64,000 nt of DNA, taken from Schaalia turicensis ACS-279-V-Col4. GTDB taxonomy: Bacteria; Actinomycetota; Actinomycetes; Actinomycetales; Actinomycetaceae. The stretch spans positions 257,003 to 321,002 of the forward strand of contig NZ_JH815208.1 in NCBI RefSeq assembly GCF_000296505.1, given 5' to 3'. The notes beneath the pieces were generated by a model that was given only the letters and a program-made list of their open reading frames with translations, was not told where the DNA came from and made no database searches. This document shows, in pieces, positions 17,291-26,527 of this stretch. The first letter of the stretch is position 1. Each line of letters begins with the position of its first letter. The position numbers and the translations under genes were made by a program.

Positions 17291-17974
17291 ATGATTGGTG
17301 ACGGTAACTTCATCAGCCAAGTCCCGCTGTTCGGCGGCCTCGATGATTCCCAGCAGATTTCCCTGCAACAGAAGATGGGCCACACGACCCTGCGTCGTGG
17401 CGAGACTCTCTTCGACGAGGGCGACCTTGGCGATCGCCTCTACATCATCACCGAAGGCAAGGTGAAGCTCGGTCACACGTCAAACGATGGTCGTGAGTCC
17501 CTGCTTGCAGTCCTCGGCCCCGGTGAAATCATTGGTGAACTGACCCTGTTCGATCCGGGTCCGCGTTCCACCACCGCAACTGCCGTTTCCCCGGTTTCGC
17601 TGCTCCACCTGGACCACGAAGACCTCATGGAAATCCTCGACACGAACCCGACCCTGGCAAAGCACATGCTGAAGGCACTCGCCCAGCGTCTGCGTCGCAC
17701 CAACGAGTCTCTGTCCGACCTCGTCTTCTCCGACGTCCCCGGTCGCGTGGCAAAGGCTCTGCTGGATCTGGCAGATCGCTTCGGCACTGCATCCGACAAG
17801 GGCGTTCACGTTCCTCACGACCTGACCCAGGAAGAGCTTGCTCAGCTGGTTGGCGCTTCGCGCGAAACCGTGAACAAGTCGCTCGCCGACTTCGTCTCCC
17901 GTGGCTGGATCCGCCTGGAAGGTCGCGCAGTGACCCTGCTCGACGTTGACCGCCTGGCACGTCGCGCACGCTGA
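17291..17974 (+). CDS. crp: Crp/Fnr-family regulator (GlxR/Crp-type)
   Basis: A 227-residue global regulator. Residues about 10-125 are the cyclic-nucleotide-binding beta-roll (RRGETLFDEGDLGDRLYII, then PGEIIGELTLFDPGPRSTTATA with the Arg that contacts the phosphate). Then come the dimer helix and a winged helix with recognition sequence ASRETVNKSLADF. It is close to actinobacterial GlxR and mycobacterial Crp (224-227 residues). The start at 17291 is set by AAAGGAG at about 17276; the longer in-frame opening from 17129 has no ribosome-binding site. The 282-base upstream gap may hold autoregulatory sites. Confidence 0.92.
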   Translation: MIGDGNFISQVPLFGGLDDSQQISLQQKMGHTTLRRGETLFDEGDLGDRLYIITEGKVKLGHTSNDGRESLLAVLGPGEIIGELTLFDPGPRSTTATAVSPVSLLHLDHEDLMEILDTNPTLAKHMLKALAQRLRRTNESLSDLVFSDVPGRVAKALLDLADRFGTASDKGVHVPHDLTQEELAQLVGASRETVNKSLADFVSRGWIRLEGRAVTLLDVDRLARRAR

Positions 17975-18016
17975 TCTCACAAGGTAACCCTCGGGGTTTA
18001 TCCTTCATTAGACGCA

Positions 18017-18055
18017 ACTGGGGGGCTCGGAACTTTTAGTTCCGAGCCCCCCAGT
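18017..18055. terminator. Bidirectional-looking hairpin terminator
   Basis: 17-bp perfect arms (18017-18033 and 18039-18055, ACTGGGGGGCTCGGAAC and complement) with loop TTTTA, between crp (plus) and the DUF4177 gene (minus). It can serve both convergent genes. Confidence 0.88.
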
Positions 18056-18111
18056 CGTATTCAGTCTGTTAAATCCGTCAGCGAAGCGCCAACCGATCAG
18101 GCCATCACAGC

Positions 18112-18273
18112 TCAGTCTTCGATCGGTCGCTTCAAGTAGGCAACCAGATTCTCTGAACCAGTCGGACCGGGGATCACCTGAACGAGCTCCCACCCGTCAG
18201 AACCCCACTGGTCAAGAATTGCTTTCGTGGCATGCGTAAGCAACGGAATCGTTGCATATTCCCATTTAGTCAT
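18112..18273 (-). CDS. DUF4177-family small protein (53 aa)
   Basis: A short reading frame starting MTKWEYATIPLL and containing WGSDGWELVQVIPG, typical of DUF4177 proteins. These are small beta-rich proteins that often neighbour crp in Actinobacteria. The end is LKRPIED. Function unknown. Confidence 0.82.
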   Translation of the reverse strand: MTKWEYATIPLLTHATKAILDQWGSDGWELVQVIPGPTGSENLVAYLKRPIED

Positions 18274-18364
18274 GGCTCAATCCTACGTTCTTCACTGCCA
18301 CTCGTTCCACGACGGCCACGCCGTCGCGGCCTCGTCAATCAGTGGCATCAAACGAAACTGATGT

Positions 18365-18700
18365 TCACCCGCGAACGTGCGCAAGCACCCGCGGAACCTT
18401 CGCCGCACGAATCTCAGCAGCCAGCGGATCCGGGGAGGACTCCAGCCAGGCCCGCCAATTTTCAACGGTCGTGTAGTGGCGAAGCATTGCGCGTCGCTCA
18501 CGCTCTGTCAACCCACCCCACACGCCAAAATTGGCTTCGGACTGCAGGGCGTCAGCAAGACATTCCAAACGGACCTCGCACTGCAAACAACGCAGGCGTA
18601 CCTGGCGCTGCGCAGCCCCTTGAACAAATGAAGCATCAGGTTCAGAGTTTGCACACAGCGCCTTTGCTACCCAACTCTGATCCTGGTCAATGGTGGTCAT
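18365..18700 (-). CDS. WhiB-family iron-sulfur regulator (WhiB4-like by position)
   Basis: 111 residues with four cysteines for a [4Fe-4S] cluster (Cys16, Cys38, Cys41, Cys47; RCLQCEVRLEC), then the GVWGGLTERERR turn and a basic tail. Divergent from the class A PBP gene, as whiB4 and ponA2 are in M. tuberculosis (Rv3681c/Rv3682, recalled), so whiB4-like is the best guess. The start at 18700 (MTTIDQDQSW) is chosen because the longer frame to 18757 runs over the promoter region. Confidence 0.9.
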   Translation of the reverse strand: MTTIDQDQSWVAKALCANSEPDASFVQGAAQRQVRLRCLQCEVRLECLADALQSEANFGVWGGLTERERRAMLRHYTTVENWRAWLESSPDPLAAEIRAAKVPRVLAHVRG

Positions 18701-18740
18701 GAATATGCACTTCCAAATCGCTCGCCTATGAGCTTCCACC

Positions 18741-18756
18741 TGTGACGATACACACA
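18741..18756. promoter_or_regulatory. Candidate Crp/GlxR site in the whiB-ponA divergent region
   Basis: TGTGACGATACACACA resembles the TGTGA-N6-TCACA consensus with one mismatch in the second half. It lies 41 bases upstream of the whiB start and about 105 upstream of ponA. A crp gene is encoded 0.8 kb away. Binding is inferred only. Confidence 0.4.
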
Positions 18757-18861
18757 TCCACAGTAATTAACAAACCGAAGATGTCTCGCCCTGGCAGAGA
18801 GTCACACAAAAAAGAAGCGTCTGCTCACTGCGGAGCGCTCACCAACACGTATTCTTAACCT

Positions 18862-20964
18862 ATGTCGCACAATCACTCGCGCCTTATCCGGCCCGCACAG
18901 CTCGTCGCGCTCCTCGTGGCATTCGTGTCCACGTCAGCACTCATCGGCGTGCTCGGGGCAGGCATGTTCGTCCCGCTCACCGGATCTCTCGCGCTCGCCG
19001 CCAAGTCGATGCCGGAAGTTTTCAACGACCTCCCCAGCGAAATTGAAGTCGTCGAGCCCGCAGAAGAATCGCAAATGCTCGATTCAACAGGCGCAGTGAT
19101 TGCACGCTTCTACGACAAACAGCGCATCGTCGTCCCCTCGGCAAACATCGCCGACATCATGAAGCAAGCCATCGTCACAGTCGAAGACAAGCGCTTCTAC
19201 GAACACGACGGCGTTGACGCAACCGGCATCGCCCGCGCATTCGTCAACAACTTGGCCGAAACCGGCACCCAGGGCGCATCCACCATTACGCAGCAGTACG
19301 TTCGAAACGCCCTCCTTGAAAAGGGCTACTTGGAAGGCGACGCTGAACAGGTCAACGCGGCAACCGAACAGACCGCAGCCCGCAAGCTCCGCGAGATCAA
19401 ATACGCTCTCGCCCTTGAACGGAAGCTGGACAAAGATCAGGTTCTCACCGGTTACCTAAATATCGCGCCCTTCGGCCCCATCACCTACGGTGTCGAAGCC
19501 GCATCGCAGCGCTACTTCTCCAAGAGCGCCTCTGAAATCAACTACCTCGAAGCAGCAATGCTCGCAGGCTTGGTCCAGTCCCCCGTTGAATACAATCCTC
19601 TGTCATACCCTGAAGCAGCAAAAGAACGTCGCGACCTTGTTCTTGGCTTGATGCTTGAACAGGAAATCATCACGCAAGAGGAATACGACGCGGGCCTCGC
19701 CACCACCATTGAAGACATGTTGAACCCGAACGTCTCCGCCGAAGGATGCTCCGGCGCATCGGGCTCCTCCGCATACTTCTGCGACTACGTCCTGTCACAA
19801 TTCCTTGCCGATGACACCTACGGCGATACGTCCGCGAAACGCGAACACATGCTGAAGACCGCGGGCATCACGATCCGCACCACCCTTGATCCGACGAAGC
19901 AAGCGGCCGCTTGGAACTCACTGACCAGCGCGATCCCCGTCGACGACGCCTCCGACGTTGATACCGCACTGGTGTCCGTTGAGCCCAGCACCGGACACAT
20001 CCTAGTGATGAGCCAGAACACCAACTACGGTGTTGAAGCCGGCCAGACCATGGCAAACTACGCCGCCGATGGTCAGTTCCAGGTCGGTTCAACCTACAAG
20101 GTCTTCACCCTGTTGCAATGGTTCAAGGAAGGCCACAGCGCCTACGAAGCCGTTGGTTCAGCAAACCGCTACTACGGTTCGAACGCCTTCCACTGTGGCG
20201 ATCAAACGATCAACACCGGCGCCTACAACGTCGTCGACCTTCCCGGCAAGGACGGCGCAATGAACGTCATTCGCGCAACCGGCCTGTCGGTTAACCAAGC
20301 GTTCGTGAACATGGCATCGCGCGTTGACTTCTGTCAGATCTTCCAGACCGCCTACGACCTTGGCGTAACCCAAAACGGCGAGGTCGCCGACCTCTTCCCG
20401 GCAAACGTCTTGGGCACCTCGTCAACAAACCCGCTTGAAGTTGCCGGTGCTTTCGCTGCGATCGCGAACAACGGTAACTACTGCAAGCCGAACGCGCTCC
20501 TGTCGGTCACAGACCGCGACGAGAACACGCTGAAGGAATACGCGCCCGAATGTAGCCAGGTCATCCCCGAAACCGCCGCCCAGCAGACGGCAACGACGCT
20601 GACACAGGCCGTGAGCCAGTACTACACGTCCACACACATCGCTGACGGCCGCCAGTTCGCCGGTAAGTCGGGTACAACGGATAACAACTCGAACACATGG
20701 ATGAGCGGTTTCACCCCCTCTCTGGCCACCTCGGCATGGGTTGGCCACGCGAACGCTTCAACCCAGCCCGTTCAAGACGTGACCATCAACGGCGTCTACT
20801 ACTCCCAGCTTTACGGTGAGACCTTCGTTGGTCGCACCATCTGGGCACCCTACATGTCAGCCGTTATGGCGGGCACTCCGATCGAGCCCATGCCGATGGT
20901 CAGCATCGGTTCCCCCGCCCCGCAGCCTCATACTCAGCAGCCCGAAGCTCAGACAACCGAGTAG
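18862..20964 (+). CDS. ponA: Class A penicillin-binding protein (glycosyltransferase/transpeptidase)
   Basis: A 700-residue bifunctional peptidoglycan synthase. There is one amino-terminal membrane anchor (residues about 12-45). The GT51 domain has VEDKRFYEHDGVD (about 106) and GASTITQQYVRN (about 138). The transpeptidase has SxxK as STYK (about 410), SVN in GLSVNQAF (about 475) and KSGTT (about 603). The tail is Pro/Gln-rich, without a PASTA domain. Divergent from whiB and followed after 33 bases by a metallophosphoesterase, the same trio as M. tuberculosis Rv3681c-Rv3683. The ATG at 18862 is the only reasonable start. Confidence 0.95.
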   Translation: MSHNHSRLIRPAQLVALLVAFVSTSALIGVLGAGMFVPLTGSLALAAKSMPEVFNDLPSEIEVVEPAEESQMLDSTGAVIARFYDKQRIVVPSANIADIMKQAIVTVEDKRFYEHDGVDATGIARAFVNNLAETGTQGASTITQQYVRNALLEKGYLEGDAEQVNAATEQTAARKLREIKYALALERKLDKDQVLTGYLNIAPFGPITYGVEAASQRYFSKSASEINYLEAAMLAGLVQSPVEYNPLSYPEAAKERRDLVLGLMLEQEIITQEEYDAGLATTIEDMLNPNVSAEGCSGASGSSAYFCDYVLSQFLADDTYGDTSAKREHMLKTAGITIRTTLDPTKQAAAWNSLTSAIPVDDASDVDTALVSVEPSTGHILVMSQNTNYGVEAGQTMANYAADGQFQVGSTYKVFTLLQWFKEGHSAYEAVGSANRYYGSNAFHCGDQTINTGAYNVVDLPGKDGAMNVIRATGLSVNQAFVNMASRVDFCQIFQTAYDLGVTQNGEVADLFPANVLGTSSTNPLEVAGAFAAIANNGNYCKPNALLSVTDRDENTLKEYAPECSQVIPETAAQQTATTLTQAVSQYYTSTHIADGRQFAGKSGTTDNNSNTWMSGFTPSLATSAWVGHANASTQPVQDVTINGVYYSQLYGETFVGRTIWAPYMSAVMAGTPIEPMPMVSIGSPAPQPHTQQPEAQTTE

Positions 20965-20997
20965 TACGAAGAGGAAGACTCCGAATAAGGCAGACCC

Positions 20998-22032
20998 ATG
21001 ACGTACGACGTGCACACAAGCTCCCTCAACATCGCTGGGCGCGCGTTTAAAGGCGTCGCCTACACGACCCTTGGCATGGGGTTGGCGGGGGCGTCAGCAC
21101 TCGCCTGGGGCTCGTTTGAACGACGCTGGCCAACATTGCGACACGTCCACGTCACCTTGGATCCATCGCGCAATATCCAGCCACTGACAATCCTTCACGT
21201 CTCTGACCTGCACATGTTTCCCGGCCAAGACTTCATCGAAGATTTCCTCAGGAAAGTTACGGCCACAAACCACATTGATTTCGTCGTTTCTACCGGCGAT
21301 AACTTCTCCAGTGTGGACGGCCTCGTCCCCCTGATGCGCGCCTACAAACCACTGCTGGACTACCCCGGTGCCTACGTGCTCGGCTCGAATGACTACTATT
21401 CGCAGATGCCGAAGAGCTGGGCACGCTACCTTGTCGGCGGACACCCTCAAAAGGCGCGCACAACGCCGGACCTGCCGTGGACTGAACTGACTTCCGCATT
21501 CCACGAAGCCGGCTGGACGAACCTGACTAACCGCGCAGATACGCTTTCGATTCCCGTTGTCTTAGCACCGGTTGCGCGCGTCTCGTCTTCGTCGACCATC
21601 GCACCTGGCGCTTCTTCGCCTTCTATTCACGAGGCCGCGCACACGTCCCAAACGCTCAGCTTTATCGGGACCGACGACGCGCACCTCAACCGCGATCGAC
21701 TTCCCATCCCGTTGGATTCGTGGGCGAACCAGCAGAACCTGCGTATCGGTCTCACGCACGCTCCATATACGCGCGTTTTAAACGCCATGACGGACGCTGG
21801 AGCCGACCTTATCTTCGCCGGTCACACGCACGGCGGTCAGATTGGACTTCCCGGCTTTGGAGCGATCGTGACGAACTGCGACCTCCCACGGAAATACGCA
21901 AAAGGGCTGCACTCGTGGCGATATGGCACGCACCAGTCCTTCGTCAATGTCAGTGCCGGGCTGGGGACGTCGCGCTACGCGCAGGTTCGTATCGCAACAC
22001 GCCCCGAGGCCACCCTTCTTTCAATCGCATAG
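20998..22032 (+). CDS. Calcineurin-like metallophosphoesterase, membrane-anchored
   Basis: 344 residues. One hydrophobic amino-terminal segment (GVAYTTLGMGLAGASALAW), then metal motifs HVSDLHMF, VSTGDNFSS, VLGSNDYY (Asn-Asp of the GNH[ED] motif present, His replaced by Asp) and FAGHTHGGQIG. The region at residues 180-215 is Ser/Ala-rich. In operon with ponA. The family hydrolyses phosphodiesters, and some members act on UDP-diacylglucosamine or cAMP; the substrate here is not determined. Confidence 0.9.
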   Translation: MTYDVHTSSLNIAGRAFKGVAYTTLGMGLAGASALAWGSFERRWPTLRHVHVTLDPSRNIQPLTILHVSDLHMFPGQDFIEDFLRKVTATNHIDFVVSTGDNFSSVDGLVPLMRAYKPLLDYPGAYVLGSNDYYSQMPKSWARYLVGGHPQKARTTPDLPWTELTSAFHEAGWTNLTNRADTLSIPVVLAPVARVSSSSTIAPGASSPSIHEAAHTSQTLSFIGTDDAHLNRDRLPIPLDSWANQQNLRIGLTHAPYTRVLNAMTDAGADLIFAGHTHGGQIGLPGFGAIVTNCDLPRKYAKGLHSWRYGTHQSFVNVSAGLGTSRYAQVRIATRPEATLLSIA

Positions 22033-22187
22033 CGTTCACGCAGCCCGTTTGGATAGCGCTACCGGCGAATGATTGCCACGCATTTAGGCTGGGCGCTCGG
22101 ATCGGGCACTGTGACTTATTCGGCAGACTCTAGGGGCTTTCCGTTTTGTCATCTGGGACTTTGACTCGCTATACTCGAACAGTCGCA

Positions 22188-22261
<74 letters not shown>

Positions 22262-22273
22262 CTCGTGTGAGAT

Positions 22274-22304
22274 CCTCCGGCACTGCAGGTGTCGGAGGCT
22301 TTTT
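22274..22304 (+). terminator. Terminator after tRNA-Pro
   Basis: CCTCCGGCAC (22274-22283) pairs with GTGTCGGAGG (22289-22298, one mismatch), followed by CTTTTTC. Confidence 0.85.
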
Positions 22305-22435
22305 CATTTTTTGGCGACGGAGAGCTTAAACGACAAATGTTATATATCAATCGTTCATCATAGAAGCGTCGAGCAGACAAAACCACCGAATATAAAGAAA
22401 ACGGCCTCAACCCGCAAGTCCAGACCGTTTCAGTC

Positions 22436-22475
22436 GAGCCACCTGTGGGAATCGAACCCACGACCTATTCATTAC
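22436..22475. repeat. attL (40-bp direct repeat)
   Basis: Identical to 58319-58358. Carries the 3' part of tRNA-Thr (T-arm, variable loop and part of the anticodon arm in minus orientation) but no 5' half, so it is the displaced copy. Confidence 0.95.
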
Positions 22476-22555
22476 AAGCCCGGTAAAGAGTTCCACTCAT
22501 TTTCGGCATCGTATCTTCGCTGGCTCTGTGCTTCGTTTTTCTTTTTACTCGTATT

Positions 22556-22627
22556 GCCAGCAACTATGGCAATGCCAGTAATGACGGCAACTATGGCAGT
22601 GATGGCGCTGCCAGCAATGCCCGTTTT
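22556..22627. repeat. Short degenerate GCCAGCAAT / GGCAACTAT repeats before int
   Basis: A run of related 9- to 15-base units (TTGCCAGCAACTATGGC, AATGCCAGTAATGACGG, CAACTATGGCAGTGATGG, GCTGCCAGCAATGCCC) between attL and the integrase. A second cluster of the same type follows the integrase at 23526-23582, and a third lies inside a coding region at 53515-53580. Position next to attP suggests integrase arm-type sites, unproven. Confidence 0.6.
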
Positions 22628-22676
22628 TTTCAACAATTGGGCATGCTTGCCAATGCTAATGGCTGAAACTTTAGTC

Positions 22677-23525
22677 ATGCTCAAAACTGTTATTCCTTTT
22701 GAACAACTCGCCCGCCTATGGACTGTAGAGATGTCCGCACGCTCTTTGTCAGTAAGGACGATTGATGAACGATTACGTGTCGTAGACCAATTCACTCAGC
22801 AAACGGGGGTGAACGCTCAGGTAGCCAATTTCGAAGACATTACTTTATGGCTTGCCACGTTACCGTCTGCGATCACGCGCCACACGTATTACGTGCATCT
22901 GCGAGCCTTCTATCATTGGCTGGTTATCAGCGATCACCGTCAGGACAATCCTATGTCCCGCGTTGCAGCGCCTAAACGTCCTAAGTATCAACCGCGACCC
23001 ATCACAGATGAACAGCTACGAGCCGTTCTCACCTCGCCTCTGCGTCCCGCCACGCGCACCCGCATCATGCTTGCTGCCTTTGCTGGGCTGCGAGTCCACG
23101 AAATAGCGAAAATACGCGGACAAGACATCGATCACGCAACGGGAATGATAACCGTAGTTGGAAAAGGCAATAAAACCGCCGTTCTGCCGGTGCATCCCAT
23201 CATCTTGCGCGAGGCTGAACACTACCCTCTACGCGGTTGGTGGTTCCCTTCTTCTACATGCCCTCACACGCATGTCGAGCGTCGGGCTGTTGGTTCAAGT
23301 ATTTCTGACGCTTTTGCACGCGCGGGTATCACAATGACTTCCCACCAGCTACGCCACTATTTCGCCACAGCCCTACTCGAAGCAGGAGCAGACGCGCGAG
23401 TAGTACAAACCCTTATGCGTCACGAAAACCTACAAACAACCGCCCTATACATGAACGTTTCAGTGCGCCTACAACGCCAGGCTCTCGACCTACTACCAAC
23501 CATGTTCAACAACTACCTGTTCTAA
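22677..23525 (+). CDS. int: Tyrosine recombinase (ICE integrase)
   Basis: 282 residues from MLKTVIPFEQ. The amino-terminal SAM-like domain (residues about 5-90) is followed by the catalytic domain with Arg in FAGLRVHEIAKI, Lys in VVGKGNKTAV, HQLRHYF (His-x-x-Arg), LMRHENL (His) and the nucleophile Tyr in TALYMNV. It integrates and excises the element at tRNA-Thr. No ribosome-binding site stands before 22677. The same frame is open back through attL, and in the excised circle it would be continuous with the XRE gene from the right end, so the true amino terminus is uncertain. Confidence 0.93.
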   Translation: MLKTVIPFEQLARLWTVEMSARSLSVRTIDERLRVVDQFTQQTGVNAQVANFEDITLWLATLPSAITRHTYYVHLRAFYHWLVISDHRQDNPMSRVAAPKRPKYQPRPITDEQLRAVLTSPLRPATRTRIMLAAFAGLRVHEIAKIRGQDIDHATGMITVVGKGNKTAVLPVHPIILREAEHYPLRGWWFPSSTCPHTHVERRAVGSSISDAFARAGITMTSHQLRHYFATALLEAGADARVVQTLMRHENLQTTALYMNVSVRLQRQALDLLPTMFNNYLF

Positions 23526-23582
23526 CCGCCAGCACTGCCAGCAACGTCGGCATTGACGGCAATGACGGCAACGCTGGCAACC
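23526..23582. repeat. Second cluster of GCCAGC/GGCAAC repeats after int
   Basis: Units such as CCGCCAGCACTGCCAGCAAC, GTCGGCATTGACGGCAATG and ACGGCAACGCTGGCAACC occupy the gap between the integrase stop and parA. They resemble the cluster before int. Confidence 0.6.
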
Positions 23583-24073
23583 GTAGACATGTAACCCATG
23601 AGGAGACAATGATGCTCACCATTTCACTGTGTAATCAAAAAGGTGGGGTAGGTAAATCAACTACCACCTATCACCTAGCCCGCGCCGCGGTTCTTGAGGG
23701 CTTGCGCGTGATCGTCGTAGACCTTGATCCGCAAGGCAACATCACCAGTAGCCTCGCAAAACACCCAGTAGACGAGGACACTGCGGGGTTGGCTGACGTG
23801 CTCTCAAACCGAACCAAGCTACCGATAAGCGAAGTCACCGTACCTGGCCTATGGGACGGGGTAGACCTCGTACCCACCACGGGTGAGGCCCTACCAGTAG
23901 TAAGAGACGAACTAGTAGTAGCAGGAGCTGGACGCGAAAGCAGGCTACGCGCCGCCTTAAGTCCTATCGCGAGCAACTATGACGTGTGTCTTATCGACTG
24001 CCCACCATCACTCGACCAGCTCACAATCAACGGCCTGACCGCCACCGACATCACCCTGATCGTCACACACTCC

Positions 24074-25513
24074 GAGGGTGTCGGAAGTTTTGTGTATGAG
24101 GTTTAATCCTCAATCACGAAGGAGAGTGCGCAACAATGACTGTTGTGTCCCCGAAGAAACATGGTGGCGCTGAGCGCGTCGCCGATATCAGCCGCCGGCT
24201 GATGGAGAACCCGGAAACTGCCAGGCTGATCCAGGAGCTGGGTGAATCAACCGTCGACGCCAACGAGCTGGTGCGTGGCTTGTTGCAGGCCACGATTAAC
24301 AGTGGGCTCAACGCGGAAATGGATGCACACCTGGGCTACGTCAATGGCGACCGGGCTGGTAAGGAAGCGGCCGGCCAAGCCAACAGCCGTAACGGCTCCT
24401 ATCCTAAAACCGTGGACTCGGCATACGGGCCAGTTGATATCAGTGTCCCTCGAGATCGAGCAGGCACTTATATGCCGCGCATGGTCCCCAAGGGTAGCCG
24501 CAGACTTACCGACCTCGATGACATGATCATTAGTTTGTATGCGGGCGGAATGACCGTGCGTGACATCGAACATCATCTGGCTACCACCATCGGCGTGAAC
24601 TTGTCGCCAGATACCATTAGCGCGGTCACCGATGCGGTCTTAGAGGAAGTCACCGCGTGGCAGACCAGGCAACTCGAGGCGTTCTATCCAGTTATCTTCC
24701 TTGATGCCCTACGTGTAAAAATCCGTGACAACGGACGCGTCGTCAACAAGGCGGTCTACATGGGTGTCGGAGTGGACATGGAGGGCATTAAGCACATCTT
24801 GGGCTTGTGGGTAGCTACCAATGAAGGTGCAGCATTCTGGTCGCAGGTGTGCGCAGAAATCGCCAACCGCGGTGTCAACGATGTCTTTATTGTCTGCTGT
24901 GACGGACTGAAAGGCTTTCCGGAAGCAATCCAGGCAACCTGGCCGGACTCCATGGTCCAAACCTGCGTGGTGCATCTGATTCGTGCCGCTAACAGGTGGG
25001 TAGCCTACGGCGACCGGAAAGAGGTCTCGAAGCATCTACGAGGCATCTATACCGCTGTCAACGAGGATGAAGCTCGAAGTGCACTCGATGAGTTTGAGGC
25101 CAGCGAGCTTGGCCAGAAGTATCCGCAATCAGTGAAAGTCTGGCGCGACGCGTGGGACAGGTTCATTCCGTTCCTGCAGTTCCCGCCAGCGGCAAGGAAG
25201 GTTATCTACACCACGAATTCCATCGAATCGATGAACAGTGAGCTGCGGAAAGCAACACGAAACCGCGTTCAGTTCCCGTCGGATTCAGCGGCAGTGAAGA
25301 CGCTGTGGCTGATGATCTGTAACATCGAGGACCGTCGTGCTGCCCGCCGCGCTAAAGAAGGTGCCAAGGCTTCTGCTTCAGCCAAGCGACTTATCGAAGG
25401 CAGCAAGACCAGCAACTGGAAACAGGCAATCAATCAGCTATCCGTGGCCTACCCCGACAGGTTCGCCGCATACTTGTAAATCAGTCCCCGTACACAAACG
25501 GACTGACACCCTC
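24074..25513 (+). mobile_element. IS256-family insertion sequence (1440 bp)
   Basis: Ends GAGGGTGTC and GACACCCTC are inverted, with further partial matches (GTTTTGTGTA / GTTTGTGTA). An 8-bp target duplication CACACTCC flanks it (24066-24073 and 25514-25521), the usual size for this family. One intact transposase fills the element. Confidence 0.95.
24136..25479 (+). CDS. IS256-family transposase (MULE/DDE)
   Basis: 447 residues, full length for Mutator-type transposases. DDE residues are visible in PVIFLDALRVKIRD, VCCDGLKGFPEAI, and YTTNSIESMNSELRK. CVVHLIRAANRWV carries the conserved C-x2-H signature. AGGAGAG upstream of ATG 24136 gives translation. Intact, so the element may still move. 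Confidence 0.95.
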   Translation: MTVVSPKKHGGAERVADISRRLMENPETARLIQELGESTVDANELVRGLLQATINSGLNAEMDAHLGYVNGDRAGKEAAGQANSRNGSYPKTVDSAYGPVDISVPRDRAGTYMPRMVPKGSRRLTDLDDMIISLYAGGMTVRDIEHHLATTIGVNLSPDTISAVTDAVLEEVTAWQTRQLEAFYPVIFLDALRVKIRDNGRVVNKAVYMGVGVDMEGIKHILGLWVATNEGAAFWSQVCAEIANRGVNDVFIVCCDGLKGFPEAIQATWPDSMVQTCVVHLIRAANRWVAYGDRKEVSKHLRGIYTAVNEDEARSALDEFEASELGQKYPQSVKVWRDAWDRFIPFLQFPPAARKVIYTTNSIESMNSELRKATRNRVQFPSDSAAVKTLWLMICNIEDRRAARRAKEGAKASASAKRLIEGSKTSNWKQAINQLSVAYPDRFAAYL

Positions 25514-25858
25514 CACACTCCAAACTCTGGAGCGCTAACGGGCTAGCGAGACTACTCAGTTCGATCGACCAGATCCGCACCTACTACAACCCCACACTCA
25601 CAATCGGGGGAATCATCATCAACCAGCACGAAGCCCGCACCACCAGCGGCGGGCACTGGATAAGCGAGCTAACCCATGAAGTAGAACAACGCGGACTAAC
25701 AATCTTTAACCCACCCATCCCTAAACGGGTAGCAATCGCAGACAGCGTGGAAGCCAGTCAGCCACTCGAACAATGGCCCACACAAGAAGCAGCACAACTA
25801 GCCGACATCTACACCCAATACCTCCACGCAATCCAAACCCACCAGGAAGAACAGAGCA

Positions 25859-26167
25859 ATGAGCAAAATCAGTAACAAACAACTCTTAGCCACCTACAGG
25901 CAGGCGAGCAGTGAAGAAAAAGACATCTATCTGAAGTTGCTGTACAACGACACGGTAAACGTAACTCACTTCCTCCAATACTGGATCGAACCAGAACACC
26001 TAACAGCAGGCCCTTACACGTGGGTAGAGAAAGTCCAACACGTGCTAGAAGGCAAAGACTTTGAGCAAATGCTCCAACTCCACACCCGCCTATCCGAAAC
26101 CGCGCATGCCATCAATCGACTAGACAAACACATGCGTAAACTCGACGAAGGACACACTCATGACTAA
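25859..26167 (+). CDS. Small acidic protein of the partition operon
   Basis: 102 residues, mostly helical (NKQLLATYRQASSEEKDIYLK, then EHLTAGPYTWVEKVQHVLEGK). The start overlaps the end of parA by 17 bases, so coupling to parA is likely. I do not recognise the family. Between a ParA and a putative DNA-binding protein, it may be a partition accessory. Confidence 0.7.
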   Translation: MSKISNKQLLATYRQASSEEKDIYLKLLYNDTVNVTHFLQYWIEPEHLTAGPYTWVEKVQHVLEGKDFEQMLQLHTRLSETAHAINRLDKHMRKLDEGHTHD

Positions 26168-26495
26168 ACCACAACCTAGACGTAGCGCCCTAGCAGGCCA
26201 CAGCGTCATCACCCAGACCCAGACCGAGGCCAAACCACGGGCACAAACACCCACACCCAAGACCCACTCCAGTGGTATCCAAAAGATCACTGTTCGGGTA
26301 GATGAAAAAGTGGCAGACGAAGCCCGTGGTCTATTCATCGCCAGCCTTGCCAATAATGGGCCGACTACGTGGAGCAAATGGGTAGAACAAGCCCTCATCG
26401 CCTACAACACGCAAGCCCGAGCGCGACTACACGCGCCTGTCCCACCACGCCAAATCGGCACCCTACCCGTCGGACCGCGCGGCCCCATCAACTAG
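26160..26495 (+). CDS. Putative centromere-binding (ribbon-helix-helix-like) partition protein
   Basis: 111 residues. Residues 1-40 are basic and Pro/Thr-rich. The middle, KITVRVDEKVADEARGLFI then TWSKWVEQALIAY, has a strand followed by two helices, as in ribbon-helix-helix ParB analogues of actinobacterial plasmids. It overlaps the previous gene by 8 bases. The partition role comes from neighbourhood and layout. Confidence 0.65.
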   Translation: MTKPQPRRSALAGHSVITQTQTEAKPRAQTPTPKTHSSGIQKITVRVDEKVADEARGLFIASLANNGPTTWSKWVEQALIAYNTQARARLHAPVPPRQIGTLPVGPRGPIN

Positions 26496-26527
26496 ACTCG
26501 ACATCAACACAGGTCAAGGAAAACACC

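Larger units (their letters stand above)
23609..25875 (+). pseudogene. parA: ParA partition ATPase, split by an IS256-family element
   Basis: The first part (23609-24073) has Walker A NQKGGVGKSTTTYHLA, VIVVDLDPQGN and CLIDCPPSLDQL up to LIVTHS. A 1440-bp IS then interrupts. After the second target repeat the frame resumes exactly (KLWSANGLARLLSSIDQI, TIGGIIINQHEARTTSGGHW) and ends at 25875. Removing the IS and one copy of the 8-bp repeat restores one open frame of about 270 codons, so the insertion is recent. In the present state only a truncated ParA with a ten-residue IS-coded tail (EGVGSFVYEV) can be made. Confidence 0.92.

Noticed and set aside
18008..18193. 61-residue minus-strand frame over the crp terminator
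   Set aside because: It runs through the hairpin and overlaps the better-supported DUF4177 gene in another frame.
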